Shown: piece after piece, positions 21,541 to 30,075 of the stretch
Position numbering within the stretch: position 1 is the stretch's first letter
Layout: each line of letters opens with the position of its first letter
DNA from: Pseudoalteromonas rubra
GTDB lineage: Bacteria; Pseudomonadota; Gammaproteobacteria; Enterobacterales; Alteromonadaceae
Assembly (NCBI RefSeq): GCF_005887095.1
Contig: NZ_PNCI01000008.1
Coordinates: forward strand, 186,001 to 250,000
Direction: 5' to 3'
DNA: 64,000 bases
The notes under the pieces: generated by a model
Told to the model about the DNA's origin: nothing
Databases searched by the model: none
What the model saw: only the letters and a program-made list of their open reading frames with translations
Translations under genes and position numbers: made by a program

Positions 21541-23344
21541 TATCAGACCTCGACAGGTAGGCGACACGCTCTTTGTCCGGTGCCACATTTAAAATTCTCA
21601 GTGCATTGGAAACAATTTCGGCAAATACCGGCCCCGCCGTATGACCACCGTAATACACGTCACCGCCGGGTTCATTGATCATCACAACCACCGCAAGACG
21701 GGGATTACTGACCGGCGCAACGCCGGCGAAATAACCCACATATTCGTCGCCATACCCGCCCGCGATGGCCTTTTCCGAAGTACCGGTTTTAGCTGCTGCC
21801 CGATATCCATCGACGATGACATTAGAAGCCGTGCCGCCTTTTTCAAACACCGATTCCATCATCTCCACCACCGCCAGTGCATCTTCTTCACGGAACAGAC
21901 GCTCCCCTGGCACAGGTCCATCCTGCTTTATTATGGTCAGTGGCCGGGAAATCCCGCCAGCACCAAACGTGGCGTAAAGTCTGGCTACCTGTGCCGTACT
22001 GACTGAAACCGCATAACCATATGACAAGGTAGCAATTTCAAAGTCAGACCAGCGACGGTTAGGATAAAACAGACCCGAGCTTTCACCAATCATCATAGTG
22101 CCGGTGTCTTCACCAAACCCAACCTGCTGATACAGGCCAACAAAATATTCTTTGGGCAGCATCTGGCTGATTTTAGCCACCCCCATGTTACTGGAGATCT
22201 TAAGGATTTCGCGCAGTGTCATTTCACCGTGATTACGCTCATCTTTGACCAAGCCACCATTAAGGCGCATCCAGCCCGGATAGGTATCTATGGTGTCGTC
22301 CGCCTGGATCACGCCATGATCTAACCCGGCCAGCACAGCCAACGGCTTGAGCGTGGAGCCCGGCTCAAACAGATCGGTTATGGCGCGGTTGCGGCGTTTA
22401 TATGGCGCCGCGTCACTCATATCATTGGGGTTGAAGCTGGGACTATTGACCATCGCCAGAATTTCGCCGGTGTGCACATCAACCACCATAGCCGAGCCAG
22501 ATGTTGCCTGATAAGTCAGTACAGCTGATTTAAGTGCCTGATAGGCGATGGCCTGGATCCGTAAATCAATACTCAGGTGCACATCTTCCGGCTCTACACG
22601 CTCTTCTTCAGCCAAAACCTGAACCTCGCGCCCCTGTGCATCCTTACGTATGGTGCGGCGGCCTTCAGTGCCAGTCATCGCCTTGTCATAGAGCTTTTCA
22701 ATGCCTTCGATACCAATGCCATCAATATTGGTGACGCCCAGTACATGGGCCGTGACTTCCCCATTGGGGTAATAACGTTTCGACTCGTCGAGTAAGTGGA
22801 TCCCGGGTAAGCGCATCTGACGAATATAGTTGGCCACCGCAGGCGTGACCTGGCGCTTCAAATACACAAAGCGACGCTTGGGATTGTCGCGCAGGCGTTT
22901 ATCTATCTTTTCTTGCTTGATTTGCAGTACATCTGCCAGTTCCCGCCAACGCACTTCGTCCCGATAAAAGGCTTGTTTACGGGCACTCAGCTCTGCTGCG
23001 TTGTCGGCTAATGCCTGAGTATCTTCACCATTACGACGGGCTTTTCTCAGCACCTTTTTCGATAATGCCTTGTCCAGCGCCTTAGGATCAGCATACACAC
23101 TGACCACAGGCACACTGACCGCCAGTTCCTTGCCATTGCGATCGAAGATCATCCCCCGTTGTACCCGCACAGTCTCAACTCGCACAGTGCGCTTGGCATT
23201 TTCAGAACGAGCTTTATCAGGCTCAATCACCTGCAAATATGCGGCACGCGCAATCAGTGCGGCAAATACCAGCACCAGCATCACGCTGACCAACGCAAAA
23301 CGCCAGCTGATTAAATTGACTGTGGTCTTCTTCGCCGGGCTCAT
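21530..23344 (-). CDS. ftsI: Septal penicillin-binding protein 3 FtsI
   Basis: The 604-residue class B PBP is the transpeptidase of septal peptidoglycan synthesis, paired with FtsW. It has a short cytoplasmic end, one membrane anchor at about residues 15-33, and a PBP dimerisation domain. The transpeptidase domain has the active-site SxxK at 330-333 (STLK), SSN at 384-386 and KTGT at 519-522. Full length. It overlaps ftsL by four bases. Confidence 0.98.
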   Translation of the reverse strand: MSPAKKTTVNLISWRFALVSVMLVLVFAALIARAAYLQVIEPDKARSENAKRTVRVETVRVQRGMIFDRNGKELAVSVPVVSVYADPKALDKALSKKVLRKARRNGEDTQALADNAAELSARKQAFYRDEVRWRELADVLQIKQEKIDKRLRDNPKRRFVYLKRQVTPAVANYIRQMRLPGIHLLDESKRYYPNGEVTAHVLGVTNIDGIGIEGIEKLYDKAMTGTEGRRTIRKDAQGREVQVLAEEERVEPEDVHLSIDLRIQAIAYQALKSAVLTYQATSGSAMVVDVHTGEILAMVNSPSFNPNDMSDAAPYKRRNRAITDLFEPGSTLKPLAVLAGLDHGVIQADDTIDTYPGWMRLNGGLVKDERNHGEMTLREILKISSNMGVAKISQMLPKEYFVGLYQQVGFGEDTGTMMIGESSGLFYPNRRWSDFEIATLSYGYAVSVSTAQVARLYATFGAGGISRPLTIIKQDGPVPGERLFREEDALAVVEMMESVFEKGGTASNVIVDGYRAAAKTGTSEKAIAGGYGDEYVGYFAGVAPVSNPRLAVVVMINEPGGDVYYGGHTAGPVFAEIVSNALRILNVAPDKERVAYLSRSDNDT

Positions 23345-23661
23345 GGTAGTACGATCACCTGTTCTTCTTTACTGGTTGGCCGCTTCATCTGTAACTGGGT
23401 TCTGGCCACTTCTTCGATGCGTGCATGTTGCGAGTAAAACTCCTCCTCAACTAACAAGTAGCGCCATTCCAGATCCAGTTCATCGCGTTTTTGTAATAAT
23501 TTATCCTGCTCAATCAGCTGCTGACGGGTTAGGTGGGTCACCTGCACCACAGCAAGTGCCGACCCTAAGGTCAATGCCAGCAGCAAAAACGTCAGCTTGT
23601 TATCCAGTAACAACTGGCATATTTCTAAAAATAACTTAGGCTGACGCTGATGCTTTTTCAT
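23341..23661 (-). CDS. ftsL: Cell division protein FtsL
   Basis: A 106-residue bitopic protein of the FtsQLB complex. It has a basic cytoplasmic N-terminus, one membrane span at about residues 20-40, and a periplasmic coiled coil rich in Leu, Gln and Glu (about 45-90). Position between rsmH and ftsI and this architecture identify it, since the family is poorly conserved in sequence. It is coupled to rsmH through TAATG. Confidence 0.92.
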   Translation of the reverse strand: MKKHQRQPKLFLEICQLLLDNKLTFLLLALTLGSALAVVQVTHLTRQQLIEQDKLLQKRDELDLEWRYLLVEEEFYSQHARIEEVARTQLQMKRPTSKEEQVIVLP

Positions 23662-24596
23662 TACAGTTTCTCAGCAATTCTCAACACTGAGCTGCGCGCC
23701 CGCGGATTGGCATCAATTTCTGCCTGGCTCGGTTTGATAGCCTTGCCCACCGCCTTTAGTGTCAGATTTTGCTTTAGCTGTGCATCCGTCAGCGGCAAAC
23801 CGCGTGGCACAGCCTCGCCTTTACTCTGTTTTTTAATAAATTGCTTAACAATGCGATCTTCCAGCGAGTGAAACGAGATCACCACCAGGCGCCCACCCGG
23901 TTTTAATACCGTCAACGCAGCCTGCAATGCTGTCTGGATCTCTTCCAGCTCGCTGTTGATATAAATTCGAATCGCCTGAAAGGTACGGGTAGCAGGGTGC
24001 TTCTGCTTGTCTTTTACCGGCACCGCTTCATCAATGAGATCTGCCAGTTGCTTGGTTGAGGTGATCTCAGTGTGCTCACGGGTTTCAATGATTTTGGTCG
24101 CAATCCGGCGGGCAAACTTTTCCTCGCCATATTTTTTGATCACAAACACCATGTCTTCCAGCTCAGCTTCCGCTAACCACTGTGCGGCACTGCGACCTGC
24201 CGTAGGGTTCATTCGCATATCAAGCGGACCATCTTTCATGAAGCTAAAGCCACGCTCGGCATCATCAAGCTGAGGTGACGACACGCCAATGTCCAGCAAA
24301 ATACCATCAACCTGACCCAGCAAGCCGGCATCACGGGCAACGCTCTCAATGTGCGAAAAACGATTGTGGGCAATACTGAAACGCGGATCGTCGGCAAACT
24401 TCTGCGCCGCCGCAATCGCTTGCGGGTCCTGATCGATGGCCTGCAACTTGCCCTGCTCGTTCAGCCGCTTAAGTATTTCACCCGAGTGACCACCGCGGCC
24501 GAATGTGCCATCGATATATGTGCCATCGGGTTGGATATTCAATGCATCCAGCGTTTCAGCCATCAGCACTGAAATATGTTGCCATTCTGTCGCCAT
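23661..24596 (-). CDS. rsmH: 16S rRNA m4C1402 methyltransferase RsmH
   Basis: The 311-residue SAM-dependent enzyme (formerly MraW) N4-methylates C1402 of 16S rRNA near the ribosomal P site. The family start HISVLMAE, the SAM-site [24 protein letters not shown], the DGPLDMRMN segment and [13 protein letters not shown] are all visible. Full length, 21 bases after mraZ. Confidence 0.97.
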   Translation of the reverse strand: MATEWQHISVLMAETLDALNIQPDGTYIDGTFGRGGHSGEILKRLNEQGKLQAIDQDPQAIAAAQKFADDPRFSIAHNRFSHIESVARDAGLLGQVDGILLDIGVSSPQLDDAERGFSFMKDGPLDMRMNPTAGRSAAQWLAEAELEDMVFVIKKYGEEKFARRIATKIIETREHTEITSTKQLADLIDEAVPVKDKQKHPATRTFQAIRIYINSELEEIQTALQAALTVLKPGGRLVVISFHSLEDRIVKQFIKKQSKGEAVPRGLPLTDAQLKQNLTLKAVGKAIKPSQAEIDANPRARSSVLRIAEKL

Positions 24597-24617
24597 AAAA
24601 TTTGGTTTTCACCCCAA

Positions 24618-25076
24618 TTATAAAGAAAAGTCATCCAGCTCAGGGCACGCTTCCACGTCACCACTGCGCTCGATCTCAGTATCGGCCTGCATTTGTTCAT
24701 ACCAGCGTGCTTCGTCCCAAATCTCAAACTTATTAAGCAGTCCGACTAGCATCAGCTTTTTGCCAAGGCCAGCATGCGCACGTAGCGTGGGTGCCAGTAA
24801 AATACGGCCGTTTTTGTCCAGCTGGTATTCTTCCGCATGCCCTAAAAGCATGCGCTGCCAGCGTCTGACTCTGGGGTTAGTGTTGGAGAGTCGCTGTAAT
24901 CTGGATTCTATTTCTCGCCATTCAGACAGTGGATACAGCCATAGGCATGGTTCGTTGATCGCAATAGTGCAAATCACAGCGCCCTGTTCTTCAGACAGCA
25001 GAGGCTGGCGATACCGAGTTGGTATCGAAAAACGCCCTTTGTCGTCGAGGCTCAATGAGCTTGCGCCGCGGAACAT
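24618..25076 (-). CDS. mraZ: Transcriptional regulator MraZ
   Basis: The 152-residue protein with two SpoVT-AbrB-type domains opens the dcw cluster and represses its own promoter in E. coli. It starts with the family-typical MFRGASSLSLDDKGR; the second DKNGRILLAP copy lies at about 90-100. Its binding repeats are visible 39-73 bases upstream of the start, supporting autoregulation here too. Confidence 0.96.
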   Translation of the reverse strand: MFRGASSLSLDDKGRFSIPTRYRQPLLSEEQGAVICTIAINEPCLWLYPLSEWREIESRLQRLSNTNPRVRRWQRMLLGHAEEYQLDKNGRILLAPTLRAHAGLGKKLMLVGLLNKFEIWDEARWYEQMQADTEIERSGDVEACPELDDFSL

Positions 25077-25114
25077 AACTACCCGCTCGGCCCGATACGA
25101 TTAGCCAATCTTTG

Positions 25115-25149
25115 ATCCAATTTGATCCACTCTAACCCACATTTTCCCA
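25115..25149 (-). promoter_or_regulatory. MraZ binding repeats upstream of mraZ
   Basis: Read on the minus strand, four pentamers stand at exact 10-bp spacing: TGGGA (25145-25149), TGGGT (25135-25139), TGGAT (25125-25129) and TGGAT (25115-25119). E. coli MraZ binds TGGGN repeats separated by five bases. The site lies just downstream of the predicted -10, so bound MraZ would block initiation or early elongation. Confidence 0.8.
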
Positions 25150-25158
25150 CAGGATGAC

Positions 25159-25188
25159 AGTCTAGGGCTTGACAAGCCTTTTTGTCAA
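25159..25188 (-). promoter_or_regulatory. Candidate mraZ (dcw) promoter
   Basis: On the minus strand, TTGACA (25183-25188) and TAGACT (25159-25164) are 18 bases apart, directly upstream of the MraZ repeats. The -35 lies inside an inverted repeat, CTTGACAA/TTGTCAAG (25168-25175 and 25182-25189, six-base loop), which might be an operator or an RNA hairpin. Confidence 0.6.
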
Positions 25189-25517
25189 GTTGGATCACTC
25201 ACCTTGACTCGCCTACAGGCCAGAAAAATCGCGGGGTTTATGGAACTCCATGAAATCGGTGGGAAAATGTGGGCAGACGAATAATCCGAGATCTTTTGGC
25301 TGAAAAACGTCCCTCTTTTAGCCACTTAAGAATATTTCATTCATGAGATTTTTACGCCAGATGGTGTTACCAAAAAGCCGAAAATTTAATAACTCTCGAC
25401 TAGTATTTAGGTTAAACGGGTTGGTTAAAGCGCGTTGCGCTTGTATCATGCCGCCACCTCATAACCAGGCGAGTTTGTATTATTAAAGAAATATCAATAA
25501 AACAGCGATTTTACCGA

Positions 25518-28514
25518 TTGATGCTGGTGCTCAGTCTGCCTGGGTTCTTGTTGATCCTGGCTCTGCTATTCGCACAACGCAGTAATATGTTACAGATGCA
25601 GGAACAGCAAGCGTTAATGTATGCCAACCAGGTTGCCACGCTGCAGCATGCAGAGATTGCCGCAACACAAAGACTGCTGCAGCAATTGGCCTATCAGCCA
25701 AAAGAATTGCAACATCAGCCAGGCGTCTGTCCACAGCTGTTGTTGAGTGCACAGCATTTATCGCCCAGTTTCGCGAATTTTGGTCTGGCCACACCGGATG
25801 GCAACGTCACCTGCTCGTTATCTCAAATATCAGGTCCGATATCTATTGCCGATCGCCCCTACTTTCAGCAAGCGATAGATGAAGGCACATTCAGTATTGG
25901 GGAATACCAGCATGACAGAAGCATTAACAGTGCAACGCTCAATTTTGCTCACCCCGTCTATCAGGACGGGCAGCTCGTCATGGTGATCATTGCCGTCAAA
26001 CGCCTGTCGCACTGGAGTCGCTCACTCTCCAGGCTGACACTACCTCAGGGGACACGTGTGATGGTGGCCGATCATACCCGTGCGATTGTCGCAGAATACC
26101 CTTACAGCAATGCGCCTTTAGGCAGAGCCGTTAGCGACGACTGGCCCGAAGGCCTGAATGAACAGGCGGTGCTGCTCAATGATGCCAATGGCCATCACCA
26201 TGTGTACATTCGCCTGCCTCTGCTTGCTGCACGAGGTGAGCTGACCATTTATTTTGCTTTTCCCTTTGAAGATGCCTGGCAACAAACACAGCGCCACTTT
26301 GCACTGGTTTTAGGTAGCTTTTTTATCTTGTTATGCCTGCTTATCTGGCTGGCTCGCTACCGCCTGAACAAAACTCTGTTACACCCACTGACACAGTTCC
26401 GACAGGCCATTGCCGCGCTCGCGCAGGGGCGCACGCTGGATCTTACCAGTCACACCATGCCTCAGGAGCTTGCAGTACTGGGAGAGCATTTTGAAAATAT
26501 GGCCAAGGTGCGGCTGCAAACCGAACAGCAGTTAACGCATAAGCACACTGAACTACAGACTTTGCTGTCGGCACTGCCCGACAGTTACTTACGCATTGAT
26601 GCTCAGGGCCAGGTGCTTGCCAAGCATGGCGTACTGGTACAGCAAGGCAATACACTGAGTGAGTTATTTCCCCATCATATTCATAAACGGATCCGTGTTG
26701 CGCTGACACTACTTAAAGAGCAGCCACATCTGCTACTGGAGTACACATTAGGTGAAAACCAGCGAGGCTACGAAGTCAGAATCCAGGGAATGAGTCACGC
26801 TGAAGAGGCCGTTATTGTGATCCGTGATATCAGTCATCGCAAACAACAAGAAGAGGCACTGAATCTGGCTGCGCTGGTTTATAACAACTCGAGTGAAGGC
26901 ATGGTGATCACGGATGCCCATGGTTATATCCTTGATGTGAACCTTGCCTTTACCGAGGTGACTGGTTTCTCTGCGCATGAGGCAATAGGTAAAACCACCG
27001 CGATACTCAATTCAGGCAAACACGATCGTGCTTTTTACCGCCAAATGTGGCATGCACTGAGCGATACCGGTCGCTGGCAGGGCGAGATTATTAACCAGAG
27101 AAAAAATGGAGAACTGTATACCGAGTGGCTGACCATAGATACCGTCTATGACGAGCAACAGGAAGCGTATCGCAGAGTCGCGATTTTCACTGATATAACC
27201 GACAATAAACTCAAAGATGAGCAACTTTGGCGACAAAGCCACTATGACTCATTAACCGATCTGCCGAACCGAACCAGTCTTAAAAAGCACCTCAACAAAC
27301 TGTTGACTGAGCCGGATAAGCAATTGGCCATACTGTTAATGGACATTGACCATTTTAAGGATATCAACGACACCCTGGGGCACTATTACGGCGATCAACT
27401 ACTCACCCTGGTTGCCAGAGCACTGCAATCGATAGAGCAGACTGGCGTCACACTTTCGCGGATCGGCGGCGATGAATTTGTCATCATTTGTGAGCACTGC
27501 AATAGTGAGGAAAAGGCCATCGCCCTGGCTGAGCAGGTTCAGCAGGTGTTTAAACAGGACTTTATTTTGGATGGAGAGTCCTGTCATGTTGGAGCCAGCA
27601 TCGGCATTGCACTGAGCCCCCGTGATGGTGACAGTAGTGAGTCATTGCTAAAAGCAGCCGATCAGGCCATGTATAGAGCCAAAGCTCAGGGCCGTAACGG
27701 ATACGCGTGTTTCGACTCGACTTTACGTCAGCAGAGCGAGCAGCGCCTGTTGATGCTCAGAGATATGCGCCAGGCGCTATCTGACGAACAGTTCGTGATG
27801 TATTACCAGCCCATTGTAACCATGCAAGATCAACAGATCCACAAAGCAGAGGCACTGATCCGCTGGCAGCATCCCGATAAAGGCATGATCAGCCCCGGCC
27901 ACTTTATCCCACTCGCGGAAGAAACTCAGCTGATCCATCAACTGGGTGAATTTGCCTTTCAACAAACCCTGCTCATGCTTAAGCGGTTGCAGCAACATTA
28001 TGGCACGTTTCAGATCAGCCTGAATGTGTCACCGGTACAGTTCAATGCCAAACACACCAGCCTGTTAAACTGGCAGGCTCAGCTCAGCGATGCCAATTTG
28101 CAACCCGAGGACGTGGTCATTGAAATCACTGAAGGCATGATGATGCAAGGTGAAGGCCGCAGTCAGGCACGGCTTGGTCAGCTTATCCAGCAAGGCTTTT
28201 CGGTCGCACTGGATGACTTTGGCACCGGCTATTCATCCCTGGCGTATCTGAAGCAGATGGACACCGACTTTATCAAGATTGATAAACGCTTTGTCGACGG
28301 CATTGAGCATAATGAAGACGACCTGGTACTGTGCGAAACCATGATCATGATGGCGCATCAACTGGGCCTTAAGGTGATTGCCGAGGGCATAGAAACCGCC
28401 ACGCAGCATGAACTGCTCAAACAGGCAGGCTGCGACTTTGGCCAGGGGTACTTTTACGCCAAACCTATGAGCCAGGCAGATTTGGAGGCTTTGTTATTAG
28501 AAAAATCACAGTAG
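25518..28514 (+). CDS. Membrane-bound GGDEF-EAL cyclic-di-GMP protein with periplasmic sensor and PAS domain
   Basis: About 998 residues. A first membrane span (about 1-20) and a second (about 258-280) enclose a periplasmic region of about 235 residues with CACHE-like character. After the second span come a linker, a degenerate PAS-like part and a clear PAS domain with PAC motif (about 445-565). GGDEF follows, intact at 650-654, and then an EAL domain with EAL at 778-780 and the DDFGTGYSSL motif. Both cyclase and phosphodiesterase motifs look complete, so it may make and break c-di-GMP under sensor control. The start is uncertain: TTG at 25518 or ATG at 25521, with no strong ribosome binding site. 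It is divergent from mraZ and monocistronic, with its own terminator. Confidence 0.9.
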   Translation: MMLVLSLPGFLLILALLFAQRSNMLQMQEQQALMYANQVATLQHAEIAATQRLLQQLAYQPKELQHQPGVCPQLLLSAQHLSPSFANFGLATPDGNVTCSLSQISGPISIADRPYFQQAIDEGTFSIGEYQHDRSINSATLNFAHPVYQDGQLVMVIIAVKRLSHWSRSLSRLTLPQGTRVMVADHTRAIVAEYPYSNAPLGRAVSDDWPEGLNEQAVLLNDANGHHHVYIRLPLLAARGELTIYFAFPFEDAWQQTQRHFALVLGSFFILLCLLIWLARYRLNKTLLHPLTQFRQAIAALAQGRTLDLTSHTMPQELAVLGEHFENMAKVRLQTEQQLTHKHTELQTLLSALPDSYLRIDAQGQVLAKHGVLVQQGNTLSELFPHHIHKRIRVALTLLKEQPHLLLEYTLGENQRGYEVRIQGMSHAEEAVIVIRDISHRKQQEEALNLAALVYNNSSEGMVITDAHGYILDVNLAFTEVTGFSAHEAIGKTTAILNSGKHDRAFYRQMWHALSDTGRWQGEIINQRKNGELYTEWLTIDTVYDEQQEAYRRVAIFTDITDNKLKDEQLWRQSHYDSLTDLPNRTSLKKHLNKLLTEPDKQLAILLMDIDHFKDINDTLGHYYGDQLLTLVARALQSIEQTGVTLSRIGGDEFVIICEHCNSEEKAIALAEQVQQVFKQDFILDGESCHVGASIGIALSPRDGDSSESLLKAADQAMYRAKAQGRNGYACFDSTLRQQSEQRLLMLRDMRQALSDEQFVMYYQPIVTMQDQQIHKAEALIRWQHPDKGMISPGHFIPLAEETQLIHQLGEFAFQQTLLMLKRLQQHYGTFQISLNVSPVQFNAKHTSLLNWQAQLSDANLQPEDVVIEITEGMMMQGEGRSQARLGQLIQQGFSVALDDFGTGYSSLAYLKQMDTDFIKIDKRFVDGIEHNEDDLVLCETMIMMAHQLGLKVIAEGIETATQHELLKQAGCDFGQGYFYAKPMSQADLEALLLEKSQ

Positions 28515-28546
28515 CTGCAATAAATTGCGCTACTGTGACCCATTTT
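28507..28546 (+). terminator. Terminator of the GGDEF-EAL gene
   Basis: A long stem, CACAGTAGC (28507-28515) with GCTACTGTG (28529-28537), is extended by GCAA/TTGC around a TAAA loop. The gene's stop codon lies inside the left arm. A short T run (28542-28545) follows. The T run is weak, but the stem is strong. Confidence 0.65.
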
Positions 28547-28781
28547 AAAGCGCATCCGTGAGCACTAATGGGGAAGGAATATGAGTGGTGTCAGGTAGCG
28601 CAACACAGACAAAGCATGGATTTAATTGACAGCAGGCCCAGCAAAGTAAAGCCACTGCGCGGGATCTCATCCATAAAACATTGTGGACTGTTCACCGTCA
28701 CAAAGCACCGTCCACAATATGGAAGCAGAGCGAGACATCGGAAACCCGTCCTGTGACAGTAGTCAGTGACTGACTGATCTT

Positions 28782-29483
28782 TTAGTCATCTTGTCCGTTT
28801 CTAATTCCCTTAAGAAAGGGCCCATATACATCACTCAATAGCGCATTATCAATAAAGTGGTCATAACCGATATTTCCACTCAGTTTATCCCCCTCTTTCT
28901 TCCAGTATGCACTCGACAGTTTTTCACTCTTTTTATAAATTCCTTTCTCAATAAAGTAGGCAATCAAATAAGGCGCCTGAGCGGAACCCGCTTTCCAGGC
29001 ATCCACCAAATTTTTAAGCGCCAGCTTCCTATTTCTCTTTTCAAATTTTCCCTGTAATAATGCCAGCGCTCGAAAAATATGGTATCGATTCATCACCTGA
29101 GCACTACGCTCAGCGGTTTGGCGCAACAAGGCGACACCAGCATGCATCTGAAGCGCATTTTCTGCATGTACAATTAAAAATACGCCACCAAGCTCACCTC
29201 CCGAAGTCGAGCCATATGAAGACGCGAGCAGCCAAAACTCTATCGCAAGTTTAGAACGGTCCCTCTTATACAAACAACGTGCAACAGTATCTAGCTGGCT
29301 TACAAAAAGCGAATCTGCATAAGGCCTGGATAAATCTGGTTCTCTTTGCTTAACTCCCTCTTCAATGAACTTATCACACACCTCTTTTGTAGGTGTCAAA
29401 ACATCACCCTCGAAACTGGTTGCACTTGCAGCTTTCGATGTAACTACAAGGGATAAAAACAAAACAGCATAAATGAGTTTCAT
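28782..29483 (-). CDS. Secreted Sel1/TPR-like helical protein, unknown function
   Basis: A 233-residue protein with a signal peptide (about 1-22, ending AASA). The mature part is mostly helical, with repeats of Ala and Leu spaced as in Sel1 or TPR repeats (for example ALALLQGKFEKRNRKLAL and LVDAWKAGSAQAPYLIAYF). I do not recognise a specific family. It is the last gene on the minus strand downstream of the giant RHS protein and the candidate immunity gene, and may belong to that island. An accessory or protective role would be speculation. Confidence 0.6.
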   Translation of the reverse strand: MKLIYAVLFLSLVVTSKAASATSFEGDVLTPTKEVCDKFIEEGVKQREPDLSRPYADSLFVSQLDTVARCLYKRDRSKLAIEFWLLASSYGSTSGGELGGVFLIVHAENALQMHAGVALLRQTAERSAQVMNRYHIFRALALLQGKFEKRNRKLALKNLVDAWKAGSAQAPYLIAYFIEKGIYKKSEKLSSAYWKKEGDKLSGNIGYDHFIDNALLSDVYGPFLKGIRNGQDD

Positions 29484-29571
29484 ATCTCATTTTCCCAATG
29501 ATTCATCGAAAATAAGCCCTTCCGAATCGCAAACTATAAGCAGATTTTATCTTCTCCTTACTAATAAAGCT

Positions 29572-30066
29572 TTACTTTTTCACTAGAACTTTAACAATGC
29601 ATTTCCTTCGCCCGTCCTCGATATAGTCTAGCGACAACTCAGCTCCTTCAAAGATAACACCTTCATTATAGTTCCGATTAGCAAAGCAGTATTCATATGT
29701 AGAGTAGTTATTATATTCGAAAAGAACTCCCCCGACTTTTAATTTTTCCGTCCTACTACTAAGGACTTCAACATTCAATTCATCAACAAAGCCAGTGACG
29801 GTATAAACTCTTTTTCCTTCGACTTTACTCTCTGCACTTTTAACATCACCATAATTAGATAGCTCTATAAATAATGAAATAAACAAAATAAATATCAAAA
29901 AGTTTAAGTTCAATTTAATTAAAGGTTTAATCTTGCTTTTATATAGCTCATACCTTCCTCGACCAACTCTAACAAATAAAGTCACAACTAAAGAAAAAAG
30001 GATTAAAAAAAAGAAAGCAAGTGAGTATTCAAAATCACTCTCAAAGTAAATGTAATATTTTTCCAT
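29572..30066 (-). CDS. Small two-span membrane protein, candidate immunity protein
   Basis: A 164-residue protein. Hydrophobic spans lie at about residues 14-34 and 50-68, joined by a short basic loop, and a C-terminal region of about 95 residues faces one side of the membrane. The DNA is visibly richer in A+T than its surroundings, a common sign of recent transfer. It begins nine bases after the stop of the 3746-residue RHS protein on the same strand, the usual place for the immunity gene of a polymorphic toxin. No homology is recognised; the immunity role is inferred from position and composition. With its membrane anchoring it would fit protection against a toxin acting at the membrane or in the periplasm. 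Confidence 0.5.
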   Translation of the reverse strand: MEKYYIYFESDFEYSLAFFFLILFSLVVTLFVRVGRGRYELYKSKIKPLIKLNLNFLIFILFISLFIELSNYGDVKSAESKVEGKRVYTVTGFVDELNVEVLSSRTEKLKVGGVLFEYNNYSTYEYCFANRNYNEGVIFEGAELSLDYIEDGRRKCIVKVLVKK

Positions 30067-30075
30067 GTTGCTCTC

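Larger units (their letters stand above)
25077..25517. other. Divergent control region between mraZ and the GGDEF-EAL gene
   Basis: This 441-base spacer holds the mraZ promoter and MraZ repeats on its left side. A second pair of TGGGN repeats in the opposite direction lies at 25260-25274. The rest, 25280-25517, is non-coding and must contain the promoter of the diguanylate cyclase/phosphodiesterase gene. I could not assign that promoter with confidence. Confidence 0.6.

Noticed and set aside
24505..25104. 199-codon frame antisense to mraZ and rsmH
   Set aside because: It is the Ser-rich shadow of two certain genes on the other strand.
28568..28756. 62-codon frame after the GGDEF-EAL gene
   Set aside because: Low-complexity basic sequence with no ribosome binding site; the 267-base gap looks non-coding.
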